This document shows positions 32,599 through 41,065 of a stretch of DNA of 51,708 nucleotides, one piece after another (position 1 is the stretch's first letter; each line of letters starts with the position of its first letter). Location: positions 1-51,708 of the forward strand of contig PWJC01000125.1 of NCBI GenBank assembly GCA_003560165.1, given 5' to 3'. This DNA comes from Bacteroidales bacterium. Lineage in GTDB: Bacteria > Bacteroidota > Bacteroidia > Bacteroidales > UBA7960. Made by a program: the position numbers and the translations under genes. Under the pieces are notes generated by a model. It was not told where the DNA came from and made no database searches. It saw nothing but the letters and a program-made list of their open reading frames with translations.

Positions 32599-34000
32599 TC
32601 TCTTTGGCCGCCCTGCCGATCAGCTGCCAGGCCTTTTGCACATGTTCCAGCCGGGTGGTACGCTGACCTACGGACAACCGCAGCGAATAATTTCCCTTGA
32701 GCGAGGTATGGGTGAGAAACACTTCACTGGAGGCATTCACCTTGTCGAGCAGGCGACGGTTCAATGCATTCACTTTCTCTCCGGCAATCCCTTCCGGCTT
32801 ATACCGAAAGCATACCAGGGATAACTGCCTTGGTGCCATCAATTGAAAGTCCCTGTCGGCCTCCACCCAGTCAGCAAATTGACGGGCCAGCCCGATATGG
32901 TGGTTCACCATCCGGCGGATCCCCTCCACTCCGTACGAGCGAAGCACAAACCAGAGTTTCAGGGCACGGAATCTTCTGCCCAGCTGAATACCCCAGTCGC
33001 GGTAGTTTTTGACCTGGTTATCCGCAGCGGTTTTCAGGTATTCAGGTTGAACGGAAAAGGTTTTGACCAGGGTGGCGGCATCCCTGACAAAATAAGCCGA
33101 GCAATAAAAATTGATAAGCATCCACTTATGGGGGTTGAACACAAAGGAGTCGGCCTTTTCAACCCCTTTCATAAACCAGCGGTGTTCGGCAGCCACAGCA
33201 GCGGTACCGGCAAATGCGGCATCCACATGCAGCCATATCCCGTGCCTTTGGCAAATGTCGCCAATGAGATCCACAGGATCCATGGCCATGGAAGAGGTGG
33301 TGCCCAGGGTGGCAATCACGCAGGCGGGGCGCAAACCCGCTGCCAGGTCGGCGTCAATGGCCTCTTCCAGTGCCTGCGGGCTCATGGCAAACCGATGGTC
33401 GGTTTCCACCAGCCGCAGTTTGTCTCTGCCATAGCCAGCTATTTTGACCCCTTTTTCAATGCTTGAGTGGGTCTCTGTCGAAGCATAGACTGTGAGCGGC
33501 AGCAATCCCCCCCTGGCGTTGGCTTTAAAATCCGTGGCCTTTTCCCTGGCCGACAGCAGTGCACAAAGGGTGGCCGTGGAAGCGGTGTCCTGAATGACCC
33601 CCTCCATCTGTTCGGGCAACCCAAGCATCTGACGCAACCACTCCATCATGCGCTCTTCCAGTTCGGCTGCTGCAGGCGAGGTTTGCCAAATCATGCACTG
33701 GGCTCCCAAGCCTGCAGTAAGCAATTCGGCCAGCACCGATTCGGGGCTGTTGTTGGCCGGGAAATAGGCAAACCAGCCCGGATGCTGCCAGTGGGTGATG
33801 CCGGGCATGATCAGCTGCCTGAAATCGGTGAAGATGTTTTCCATCGACTCGGCCTGCTCCGGAGCGGAAAGGGGCAGTTGCGAAAGGATCTCGCCCGGGG
33901 CCACCCCCGATTTGACCGGGTAGCTCTCGATGTGTTCGAAATAATCAGCCAGCCAGTCAATGAAGGCATGGCCGTGGGCGCGAAACGACTCGTTGTCCAT
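32585..34000 (-). CDS. Group II PLP decarboxylase, aromatic-L-amino-acid decarboxylase-like
   Basis: Predicted to remove CO2 from an aromatic amino acid (tryptophan, tyrosine, phenylalanine or DOPA) to give an amine. The 471-residue protein follows the eukaryotic AADC pattern: HPGWFAYFPANNS at 73-85, QDTASTATLCALL, H178 stacking on PLP in STETHSS, D260 in HVDAAFAG and PLP lysine K292 in NPHKWML. Length matches AADC rather than glutamate decarboxylases. Which substrate is used cannot be told by eye. It overlaps the convergent aminotransferase gene at its 3' end. No clear promoter is seen just upstream. Confidence 0.88.
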   Translation of the reverse strand: MDNESFRAHGHAFIDWLADYFEHIESYPVKSGVAPGEILSQLPLSAPEQAESMENIFTDFRQLIMPGITHWQHPGWFAYFPANNSPESVLAELLTAGLGAQCMIWQTSPAAAELEERMMEWLRQMLGLPEQMEGVIQDTASTATLCALLSAREKATDFKANARGGLLPLTVYASTETHSSIEKGVKIAGYGRDKLRLVETDHRFAMSPQALEEAIDADLAAGLRPACVIATLGTTSSMAMDPVDLIGDICQRHGIWLHVDAAFAGTAAVAAEHRWFMKGVEKADSFVFNPHKWMLINFYCSAYFVRDAATLVKTFSVQPEYLKTAADNQVKNYRDWGIQLGRRFRALKLWFVLRSYGVEGIRRMVNHHIGLARQFADWVEADRDFQLMAPRQLSLVCFRYKPEGIAGEKVNALNRRLLDKVNASSEVFLTHTSLKGNYSLRLSVGQRTTRLEHVQKAWQLIGRAAKEINPR

Positions 34001-34076
34001 AACTCACAAGCTATTTTCCTGGTTGATCAAGCCAGAGCATCTAGTATGCAAAGGTTTCCTGTCCGGGGCCGGCGTC

Positions 34077-34445
34077 TCAGAATGGCAGATCGTCGTCGAC
34101 CTCTGGCAGGGGAGGCTCTTCCGGCGGCGGAATGGGTCCCGCTGGGGGAGGGAAGTTCTGTTCGTAACCCGCCCCTTCCTGGCTGGTGCGTTCTATCTTC
34201 CACGCCTTCACATCGGTATACCAGCGATTGTTGAATTCGCGGCTTTCTACATTTACCGATGCTGTGATCCGTTCGCCTTCTTTGAGGCCAAACTGATCGA
34301 TCTTATCGCCCCAGATCGATACACAGACTTTTTTGGGATAGGTCCCCTCTGTTTCAATGATCACGTCTTGTTTCCTCCACGGGCCATTGCGGCCCTCACC
34401 GCTTTGCTCGGGCAGTACAGACAATACGGTTCCGCTTAACTCCAT
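34077..34445 (-). CDS. DUF3127 protein with OB-like core and SSB-like acidic tip
   Basis: A 122-residue protein of a Bacteroidota family without known function. The N-terminal ~85 residues (MELSGTVLSVLPEQSG, then WRKQDVIIET, ITASVNVESREFNNRWYTDVKAW) look like a small beta-barrel of the OB type. A proline-rich linker follows and the protein ends DDDLPF. That hexapeptide is like the C-terminal tip by which single-stranded DNA-binding protein recruits its partners (DDDIPF in E. coli SSB). A role at single-stranded DNA is therefore inferred. It has its own promoter at 34491-34521. Confidence 0.85.
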   Translation of the reverse strand: MELSGTVLSVLPEQSGEGRNGPWRKQDVIIETEGTYPKKVCVSIWGDKIDQFGLKEGERITASVNVESREFNNRWYTDVKAWKIERTSQEGAGYEQNFPPPAGPIPPPEEPPLPEVDDDLPF

Positions 34446-34490
34446 GCTTCCGGTCGTTGATTCGTATTCAATTTAAATTGGTTCGGTCTC

Positions 34491-34521
34491 CAAAAGTACA
34501 GGAAATACTTCAATGCACAAA
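34491..34521 (-). promoter_or_regulatory. Promoter of the DUF3127 gene (TTTG-N19-TACTTTTG)
   Basis: On the minus strand TACTTTTG (34491-34498) with TTTG (34518-34521) 19 bases upstream. The ATG is 45 bases downstream at 34445. Separates this gene from the one upstream. Confidence 0.65.
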
Positions 34522-34538
34522 GGCTTTTTGGTCCGGCC

Positions 34539-35150
34539 CTATACCGTAAACCCGCGTACGCCGAAGGGCAGGCGGTCGTTGTCGGCGATCACCAGTTTGT
34601 GGTCGGCTTTCCAGGAGTAGTCCAGTCCGGCCTCCAGGCGAACACCGGGAATATGCTCCATATCTGTCTGACTCAGCAGTTGGTGCCTGCGGTAGAACTT
34701 TGCCTCAAAGGCGGCAGCATAAAAAGTTTCCAGTACAACAAAACGATTGTTGATCTGCCGCCAGCGTCCCCGGCGGTCGGTACGCCTGAGTTCATTGAGT
34801 TTGGGCTGAAGGGCCAGCTGATTCAGATACAGGAACTTCCCCCGCACATCGCTGATGTCGATATGCACCCTGAGTTCACGTTCTATGCCCCCCTTCAGGG
34901 AGATCACCCCGAGTATTTTGCCTCCCGATGAAAGCTGTCGCTGGTTCGACACGCTGCCATAGATAATGCTGGCTTCCGATTGTGTGTAAGACCACGATAT
35001 ATCGGGTTCTCCCGGAAGAACTTGCCGGCAATGCCCGAGCAATCTTAATTTTTCAGTGTCCAGTACCACACCGGGCACATAAGCAGGTGTGCTTAGGGAC
35101 AATACCCTCAATCCGGGTACATGACGGCTGACAAAGCGCTTGAATTCCAT
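34539..35150 (-). CDS. Unrecognised protein, possibly gasdermin-fold
   Basis: A 203-residue soluble-looking protein with no signal peptide and no membrane helix. I do not recognise it with certainty. Its pattern resembles bacterial gasdermins: an opening with a proline-rich strand (STPAYVPGVVLDTEKLRLLG), a middle block SNQRQLSSGGKILGVIS, a strand RELRVHIDISDVRGKF, a FVVLETFYAAAFEAKFYR strand in the place of their conserved late strand, and a closing LPFGVRGFTV. The N-terminal cysteine that is lipidated in known bacterial gasdermins is absent, the only early cysteine being near residue 40. No protease gene is adjacent. The DUF3127 gene downstream has its own promoter. No good promoter was seen for this gene. 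Confidence 0.6.
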   Translation of the reverse strand: MEFKRFVSRHVPGLRVLSLSTPAYVPGVVLDTEKLRLLGHCRQVLPGEPDISWSYTQSEASIIYGSVSNQRQLSSGGKILGVISLKGGIERELRVHIDISDVRGKFLYLNQLALQPKLNELRRTDRRGRWRQINNRFVVLETFYAAAFEAKFYRRHQLLSQTDMEHIPGVRLEAGLDYSWKADHKLVIADNDRLPFGVRGFTV

Positions 35151-35436
35151 ATTATCCAGGTATTTATCCTCTCTAGTTTTTTTATACGGTCAAGTTACCC
35201 CCGAAAATCGGAATACCGGAGTCCTATGGATTTATTTAAGTGACCAAAATCATCGGGCGGTCGTAAAAGGTACAGGAAAGGTTCTAAAATATCTTGTTAG
35301 GCTGTGTTTTTTTCGGTTTTGTACGATTAGATATGCTATCGGCCGACGCATGTAACCGAGGCTGTGCAAATAGGGTTTTAATCCTTATTTTTAGCCGCGA
35401 AAAAACACCGATTGCTCACTTAACCTACCAAACAAG
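35151..35436. other. Intergenic space without a recognised gene
   Basis: Divergent gap of 286 bases between the possible gasdermin-fold gene and the first amidohydrolase gene. A TATTTTTA box at 35386-35393 (7 of 8 matches to TAnnTTTG), 43 bases before the amidohydrolase ATG, may be its -7 element. A short frame at 35140-35355 has no family features and is not called. No RNA gene or repeat seen. Confidence 0.5.
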
Positions 35437-38358
35437 ATGAATGCTTTTCGAATCCTCATGCTGGTCATCATTGCTGCGTTTTGTGGCGAGGCCCATGCCC
35501 AGACAACCCGCACCATGGGCTTGCGCGATAACACCCCCGGGGTGTTTGCGTTTACCAATGCAGAGATCGTGGTTGAGCCCGGCCGCCACATCAGTGGGGC
35601 CACCCTGGTCGTTCGCAACGGCATCATAGAAGCTGTCAGCCGCCGGGTTCAGATACCGGCCGATGCGGCGGTAATTGATCTGAACGGCCGGTTTATCTAT
35701 CCCGGTTTCATTGACATGTATTCGCATTATGGACTGGAAGATCCCGAAGAGAACGACGACCAGGTCCACTGGAACCCCCAGATCAGAAGTCATTACAGCG
35801 CCGCAGCCAACTTCCGGCCCGATGCAAAGCAGGCAGGACGCATGCGTTCGCAGGGGTTTGTGGTGGCCCATTCGGTGCCGGCACACGGCCTGCTGCGCGG
35901 GCAGGGTAGCGTGGTCAGCCTGGGCGAGGCAGAGGCCAACCGCATGATCATTCGCCGCGACATGAGCCAGGCTTTGTCGTTTCGCAGGTCTCCACTGTTT
36001 GGCAGGGGTTATCCCACCTCGGCCATGGGGGGGATTGCACTGCTCAGGCAGAGCATGCTGGATGCCGACTGGTATGTTTCGGCCCACAATACCTACCGGG
36101 CCAATCCGGGTTTGGAACGCCCCGAAACAAACCTTGCCCTTGAGAAACTGGCCGGCGCCCGCCAGCAGGGCATCCCCTTTATAGCAGAAACGGAAAACGA
36201 GAACTGGGTGCTCCGTGCCCGGGCCATTTCCGGGGAGTTCGGACTCGAGTTGTGGATCCTTGGCAACGGCCACGAATACAAGAGGATCGACGAGATCAGC
36301 CGGGGCGGACATCCTTTTATCCTGCCACTAAACTTCCCTTCCCCACCCGATGTGTCCACTCCCGAACAAGCCCTGAACGTTTCCCTCGAAGACCTCAGGC
36401 ACTGGTACCTTGCACCCGGCAACCCGGCAAAAGTGGCCGGGGCCGGCACCACAATGGCCCTTACCTCATACGGCAGCCAGGATAAATTCCTTGCAAACCT
36501 GCGCACAGCCATCGAGCGCGGATTGGACGAAAATGCAGCATTGGCGGCCCTGACCACCACACCCGCCGCCATGCTGGGCATAGACAACACCCACGGAACA
36601 CTGGCCACTGGGAAAGCGGCCAGTTTTGTCATTTCAGACAAAAACCTCTTCACCAAGGAATCGAACATCCTCCAGGTCTGGGTAGACGGGGAGCACTATC
36701 CGGTAAAACCCGACAGGGAAGAGGCCCGGGGCAAATGGCTGTTATCGGGCTACGACAAGCTGGAGGGAGCCAGCATCGAACTCGAGGGGCAGGCCAACAG
36801 GCTGAGGGGCCATATCAGACTGGACGATAAAAGGACCCGGCTGGCCAGGGTCAGCTACGACAACCGCCGGCTGATGCTGGGCTTCCCCGGCGATACCCTG
36901 GGCATACAGGGTGTGGTGCGGATGTCGGCCAGCATCAGCGGGGATCAGCTGCTGGGTATCGGTGAAACGGCCAGCGGGGAGTTTTTTACCTGGAAAGCCG
37001 GCAGGACCGAAGGCCCGGCCGGGGATCCATCCCGCAACCAACGCAGCCTGCGCCCGCTTGACCTTCCCGAAAGGTTTCCCTCGATGGAATACGGGGTGAC
37101 TGCCATTCCGGAACAACCGCGCCATGTGGTGATACGGAATGCCACCCTGTGGACCCAGGGTCCGGAAGGGATTTTGGAAGGGGCCGATATGCTCGTGGAA
37201 AACGGCAGGATCTCTGCTGTAGGGATAGGACTCACGGCTCCACGGAGGGCCCTGGAAATCGACGCCACCGGCATGCATGTGACCCCGGGCCTTATCGATC
37301 CGCATATCCACAGCAGCATTGCCGGGGGGGTCAATGAAGTGGGCGATGCCATTACCTCCGAAACGAGGATCACCGACGTAATGGACGCCAATACGGTGTG
37401 GATCTACCGGCTGCTGGCAGGGGGGATCACTTCGGCTACCCTGTTTCACGGATCGGCCAATCCGATTGGCGGGCAGAATGCCGTGATCAAGATGCGGTGG
37501 GGACAGCTTCCCGACGAACTGCTGATCGAGGATGCAGCCCCGGGACTGAAAATGGCTCTGGGTGAGAACGTCAAAGGGAACACCTCACGTTACCCCAACA
37601 CCCGTCAGGGCGTCGAACAGATCATCAAGGACGCCTTTGAAGCAGCCCTCGAATACGGAACTGCCATGGAGCAGGCTCAGCATGGTCAGGGAAAACTGCC
37701 TGTACGAAGAGACCTTACCCTGGAACCCATACTGGAAGTGATCAGGGGCGAGCGAAAGGCCCATGTACACGCCTACCGGCAGGACGAGATGCTGATGATG
37801 ATCAGGCTGGCCGACGAATACGGGTTTACCATCGGTTCGTTCGAACACACACTCGAAGGATATAAGATCGCCGACGAACTAAGGGAGCATGGAGCCGGCG
37901 CGGTGGCATGGAGCGACTGGTCGTCGTTCAAGGTCGAATCGTACGATGGCATCCTGCATAATGCCCGCTTGCTGAACGACGTGGGGGTGCTGACCTCATT
38001 GCACTCCGACAACACCCAGCTTTCGACCAGGATGAACTGGGAAGCGGCAAAAACCATGAAGACAGGGGTTTCGGAAGTGGATGCCATGAACTTCATCACA
38101 CTCCACCCTGCCAGGATCATGGGCATCGACCACCGGGTCGGATCGCTCGAAGTGGGCAAGGATGCCGATTTTGTGATCTGGGAAGGCCACCCCATGTCGA
38201 CCTTTTCCATACCGGCCCAAACCTGGGTCGATGGTCGGAAATACTTTGACCGTGAAACCGACCAGGCATTGCAGCAGGAAGTAAAACAGGAAAGGTCCAT
38301 GATCATTGCCCGCATCATCGAAGAGCAACAGTCGGCCGCACGCAACGGGCAGGAATAA
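35437..38358 (+). CDS. Exported double-domain amidohydrolase-family protein
   Basis: A 973-residue periplasmic protein with signal peptide (MNAFRILMLVIIAAFCGEAHA). It carries two tandem imidazolonepropionase-like amidohydrolase halves. In the first (about 25-430) the metal motif reads FIDMYSHYG: the first histidine of HxH is replaced by Y95, with H97 kept. In the second (about 560-955) the motif LIDPHIHSS is intact (H623, H625), followed by SLHSDN and the C-terminal LHPARIMGIDHRVGSLEVGKDADFV, typical of the family. So the second half is probably catalytic and the first structural or altered. The substrate is unknown; such exported pairs in Bacteroidota may act on peptides or cyclic amides. 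A second family member follows after repeat copy D. Confidence 0.85.
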   Translation: MNAFRILMLVIIAAFCGEAHAQTTRTMGLRDNTPGVFAFTNAEIVVEPGRHISGATLVVRNGIIEAVSRRVQIPADAAVIDLNGRFIYPGFIDMYSHYGLEDPEENDDQVHWNPQIRSHYSAAANFRPDAKQAGRMRSQGFVVAHSVPAHGLLRGQGSVVSLGEAEANRMIIRRDMSQALSFRRSPLFGRGYPTSAMGGIALLRQSMLDADWYVSAHNTYRANPGLERPETNLALEKLAGARQQGIPFIAETENENWVLRARAISGEFGLELWILGNGHEYKRIDEISRGGHPFILPLNFPSPPDVSTPEQALNVSLEDLRHWYLAPGNPAKVAGAGTTMALTSYGSQDKFLANLRTAIERGLDENAALAALTTTPAAMLGIDNTHGTLATGKAASFVISDKNLFTKESNILQVWVDGEHYPVKPDREEARGKWLLSGYDKLEGASIELEGQANRLRGHIRLDDKRTRLARVSYDNRRLMLGFPGDTLGIQGVVRMSASISGDQLLGIGETASGEFFTWKAGRTEGPAGDPSRNQRSLRPLDLPERFPSMEYGVTAIPEQPRHVVIRNATLWTQGPEGILEGADMLVENGRISAVGIGLTAPRRALEIDATGMHVTPGLIDPHIHSSIAGGVNEVGDAITSETRITDVMDANTVWIYRLLAGGITSATLFHGSANPIGGQNAVIKMRWGQLPDELLIEDAAPGLKMALGENVKGNTSRYPNTRQGVEQIIKDAFEAALEYGTAMEQAQHGQGKLPVRRDLTLEPILEVIRGERKAHVHAYRQDEMLMMIRLADEYGFTIGSFEHTLEGYKIADELREHGAGAVAWSDWSSFKVESYDGILHNARLLNDVGVLTSLHSDNTQLSTRMNWEAAKTMKTGVSEVDAMNFITLHPARIMGIDHRVGSLEVGKDADFVIWEGHPMSTFSIPAQTWVDGRKYFDRETDQALQQEVKQERSMIIARIIEEQQSAARNGQE

Positions 38359-38361
38359 GCT

Positions 38362-38520
38362 CCGGGGACGGACGGAAGGACGATGGAACGATGGAACGAT
38401 GGAACGAAAAAGTTGAAAAGTTGAAAAGTTTAAAAGTTGAATTTAAACCCATTAAACTTTTAAACTTTTAAACCTGTTGGGATTTCCCAGGGTTTCAACT
38501 GCCTTGCTGCCTGGGGGCAG
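38362..38520. repeat. Intergenic hairpin repeat, copy D, with conserved tail
   Basis: 8-base units (CGATGGAA, three in a row) lead into GTTGAAAAGTTGAAAAG (38411-38440), then the complementary arm TTAAACTTTTAAACTTTTAA (38452-38472). The tail at 38471-38520 (CCTGTTGGGATTTCCCAGGG, then TTTCAACTGC and GGGGGCAG) aligns along its length with that of copy A at 107-157. It lies 57 bases upstream of the next amidohydrolase gene, as copy A lies 23 bases upstream of dmsB. Confidence 0.75.
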
Positions 38521-38576
38521 AAACTAAATGACCTTACATAATTACCGACCTTACAGAAATATAAAATTACAAACCC

Positions 38577-39890
38577 ATGAACCCAAACAAAAGTAATTGC
38601 ATCCTAACCCAATGCTTCGCTCTGATGAAGCCGGCTCTGCTCATGCTGTCTGTCCTTATTGCCGGCCAGGCAGCCGCACACACCCCGGCTCCTCCCCAGC
38701 AAAGGCCGATAGCCATTGTCAATGCGACCATTCATACCCTTACACAGGGCGTGATCGAGGAAGGGACCGTGGTGTTCGACAACGGGAGGATCACCGCCGT
38801 CGGTACCAACCCTTCCATTCCTGCCGACGCCGAAGTGATCGACGCCTCGGGCAAATACGTATACCCCGGGTTCATCCACGGCCGGACCACGCTGGGCCTG
38901 ACAGAGATCGGGCGGATCGCCGTGGGGACCGATCTGAACGAACTGGGGAACATCAACCCGAACATCCGTGCACAGGTGGCTTTTCATCCGGCCAGCGAGC
39001 ACATTCCGGTGGCTGCGGTAAACGGGATCCTGACGGCGGTGTCTACCCCCAGCGGGGGGACCATTCCGGGAAAGCCCGCAGCCATGATGACCGACGGGTT
39101 CACCTGGGAGCAGATGACCCTGAAGGAAGGCATCGGGCTGTCGATCGACTGGCCTTCAATGAACAATACCGACAATTACCTCAAAGCCCTGGCCGAACTT
39201 CAGCAAGCCTTTGACAAGGCCAGGCGGTACAAGCAGGCCAGGGAGGCCATGGAAGCCGGGCAGGCTGTATTTCATCCCACCGATGTCCGATGGGAAGCGA
39301 TGATCCCGGTGCTGAACCGTGAAATGCCGGTATTTATCTCGGCCGGTGAGGTGCGGCAGATACAGGCAGCCATTTCATGGGGCGAAAAGGAAGGCCTCGA
39401 CATGGTGCTGGTCGGATCGAGGGATATGGACCTGGTGGCCGGGCAACTGGCCGAAAAGGGCATCCCCGTCATGTTGTCGAACGTGATCTCGGGGCCTGCA
39501 AGGCAGTGGGAAGGTTACGGGCAGTTCTACAGCATTCCCAAAGTATTGCACGAAGCCGGCGTACATTTCATGATTGCCGGAGATGCCTCTGCCGCCTACG
39601 CGTACCGCCTGCCCCACCACGCAGCCGCCGCAGTTGCTTTCGGACTTCCCGAAGAAGAAGGACTGAAGTCGGTCACCATCAATGCAGCCCGCATCCTGGG
39701 CATCGACGATAGGGTGGGCAGCATTGAGCCCGGCAAGGATGCCACCCTGATGATCACCGATGGCAACCCCCTGGAGCTCTGGACCAGCAAGGAGCAGGTG
39801 TTTATCCAGGGGCGTCGCATCGACATGACCGACAAACACAAGCGTTTGTTTGAGCGTTATATGGAAAAACACCGCCAGGAGCAACTCTAG
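38577..39890 (+). CDS. Exported amidohydrolase-family protein with degenerate metal site
   Basis: A 437-residue protein, with signal peptide (about residues 17-38, ending GQAAAH), of the amidohydrolase superfamily. The fold is shown by PIAIVNATIHTLTQGVIEEG at the start and INAARILGIDDRVGSIEPGK near the end. The motif normally FIDxHxH reads FIHGRTTLG, so both histidines of the first metal site are gone. Other histidines are present (FHPASEH, LPHHAAAAV). It may be an inactive partner of the larger amidohydrolase upstream or use a different chemistry. Expression of the pair could be joint, but repeat D and 218 bases separate them. It is followed by a probable terminator. Confidence 0.8.
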   Translation: MNPNKSNCILTQCFALMKPALLMLSVLIAGQAAAHTPAPPQQRPIAIVNATIHTLTQGVIEEGTVVFDNGRITAVGTNPSIPADAEVIDASGKYVYPGFIHGRTTLGLTEIGRIAVGTDLNELGNINPNIRAQVAFHPASEHIPVAAVNGILTAVSTPSGGTIPGKPAAMMTDGFTWEQMTLKEGIGLSIDWPSMNNTDNYLKALAELQQAFDKARRYKQAREAMEAGQAVFHPTDVRWEAMIPVLNREMPVFISAGEVRQIQAAISWGEKEGLDMVLVGSRDMDLVAGQLAEKGIPVMLSNVISGPARQWEGYGQFYSIPKVLHEAGVHFMIAGDASAAYAYRLPHHAAAAVAFGLPEEEGLKSVTINAARILGIDDRVGSIEPGKDATLMITDGNPLELWTSKEQVFIQGRRIDMTDKHKRLFERYMEKHRQEQL

Positions 39891-39914
39891 ACAGGGCCGG
39901 ATAGTCCCGCAAAC

Positions 39915-39977
39915 AACAGGCAAAGCAGCATCCCGTAAATTTATTTCGAAGCGGGGCGGCATTGCCTGTTTTTTTTA
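39915..39977 (+). terminator. Probable intrinsic terminator after the amidohydrolase genes
   Basis: AACAGGCAA (39915-39923) pairs with TTGCCTGTT (39962-39970); an inner CCCG/CGGG pairing shortens the loop. The stem runs into eight or more T residues up to 39976. Located 25 bases after the stop codon of the upstream gene. Confidence 0.65.
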
Positions 39978-40072
39978 TCTTAGCAAGCGGCATCGGATCT
40001 GATTTGCCGGAACCGCAAAAGCCAGGGAAGCCCGGTGCTGATCTTAATCCGAACGCGGTCATAAGACCATCA

Positions 40073-40603
40073 ATGGAACACAAACACCACCTAAGTATTG
40101 ATCAGGCAGGACCCGGCGACGTTTCTGAGGTGCAGGAAATCGCATGGCAGACCTTTTACGAAACCTTTTACGATACCAATACCCGGGCCAATCTGGAAAA
40201 CTACCTGCATGCCCATTTTAACCACGGCCGGATCGGCGAAGAACTCGGCAATCCCTCCTCGTCCTTTTTCGTGGCCCGCATCAACGGACAGGTGGCAGGC
40301 TACCTGAAAGTGAATACCGGCGATGCCCAAACCGAAACCATGGAAGCCGGCGGATTTGAAATACAACGTATTTATGTAAGGCGTTGCTGGTATGGCCAAA
40401 AGGTGGGTCAGGCCTTGCTCGACCACGCGCTGGCCATGGCCCGGCAAAAGCGATCAGCCTTTGTATGGCTGGGGGTATGGGAAAAAAACCAACGGGCCAT
40501 CCGCTTCTATCAGAAAAACGGATTTGAGCCTTTCGATACACATATATTCCGTATCGGCAAAGAAACACAAACCGACCTGCTGATGAAACTTCAGGATTTC
40601 TGA
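40073..40603 (+). CDS. GNAT family N-acetyltransferase
   Basis: Acetyl-CoA-dependent acetyltransferase with unknown acceptor. Start at 40073 (MEHKHHLSIDQAGPGD) gives 176 residues; the frame can be extended to 39962 but this would cross the terminator. The acetyl-CoA site is in IQRIYVRRCWYGQKVGQAL, where the usual Q/RxxGxG/A is YGQKVGQ. The later NQRAIRFYQKNGFE is the family's motif B. Domain length is normal. Stands alone, converging with the SHOCT gene. Confidence 0.85.
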   Translation: MEHKHHLSIDQAGPGDVSEVQEIAWQTFYETFYDTNTRANLENYLHAHFNHGRIGEELGNPSSSFFVARINGQVAGYLKVNTGDAQTETMEAGGFEIQRIYVRRCWYGQKVGQALLDHALAMARQKRSAFVWLGVWEKNQRAIRFYQKNGFEPFDTHIFRIGKETQTDLLMKLQDF

Positions 40604-40610
40604 GCAACTT

Positions 40611-40832
40611 TTAGGATTCAAGGTGCTTTTTGCGTTCTTCGAACTCGATCTGGTCGATCTCCCCTTTGGCATAACGCTCCTTGAGTATGTCGAGCGGGGC
40701 TCTGCCCTGTGCCTGTTTTTCGCCACCCTGGCGGCCAACGACCCTGACAATGATGATGACTATGGCTGCGAGGATCAGGATGCCGACCACCCAGCCCCAC
40801 AACATTCCAAAACCATGAACTTCGTGAAACAT
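40611..40832 (-). CDS. Small membrane protein with C-terminal SHOCT domain
   Basis: A 73-residue protein with one membrane helix (about residues 9-32) and a C-terminal SHOCT domain: PLDILKERYAKGEIDQIEFE at about 46-65. SHOCT domains occur at the ends of many small membrane proteins and are thought to be oligomerisation modules; function unknown. It has an unusually strong ribosome binding site (40838-40846). It converges with the GNAT gene. Confidence 0.88.
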   Translation of the reverse strand: MFHEVHGFGMLWGWVVGILILAAIVIIIVRVVGRQGGEKQAQGRAPLDILKERYAKGEIDQIEFEERKKHLES

Positions 40833-40837
40833 AACAA

Positions 40838-40846
40838 CCTCCTTTT
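40838..40846 (-). promoter_or_regulatory. Strong Shine-Dalgarno site of the SHOCT gene
   Basis: On the minus strand AAAGGAGGT, 5 bases before the ATG. Near-perfect complement of the 16S rRNA end; uncommon for Bacteroidota genes. Confidence 0.6.
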
Positions 40847-40953
40847 AAAATGAATTTGTGCTGGTGAAAATCTGAAACATTAAGTTTGCGCTGTCCTCTT
40901 AGCCAGGAATATCAATGCTTATTGTGTGCCTCCGGGCGAATGCAAGGAGCAGG

Positions 40954-40968
40954 CCGGGCCTTGCCCGG
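40954..40968 (-). terminator. Short GC hairpin downstream of the 41.1-41.5 kb gene
   Basis: CCGGGC-CTT-GCCCGG, a perfect 6-base stem with a 3-base loop, lies about 100 bases after the stop of the minus-strand gene. No T tract follows, so termination is only possible. The rest of this 233-base gap (40833-41065) shows no gene. Confidence 0.25.
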
Positions 40969-41065
40969 ACGGCGGATGCTGTCGCTGTATTCCACTTGCC
41001 AGGTAAAGGATCCCGGCTCCGGAACTGCATCTGCAGCCGCACATACCTGAAACGGATCAGGGGAT

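Noticed and set aside
35140-35355. 71-residue plus-strand frame
   Set aside because: Overlaps the 5' end of another gene and has no protein-like pattern.
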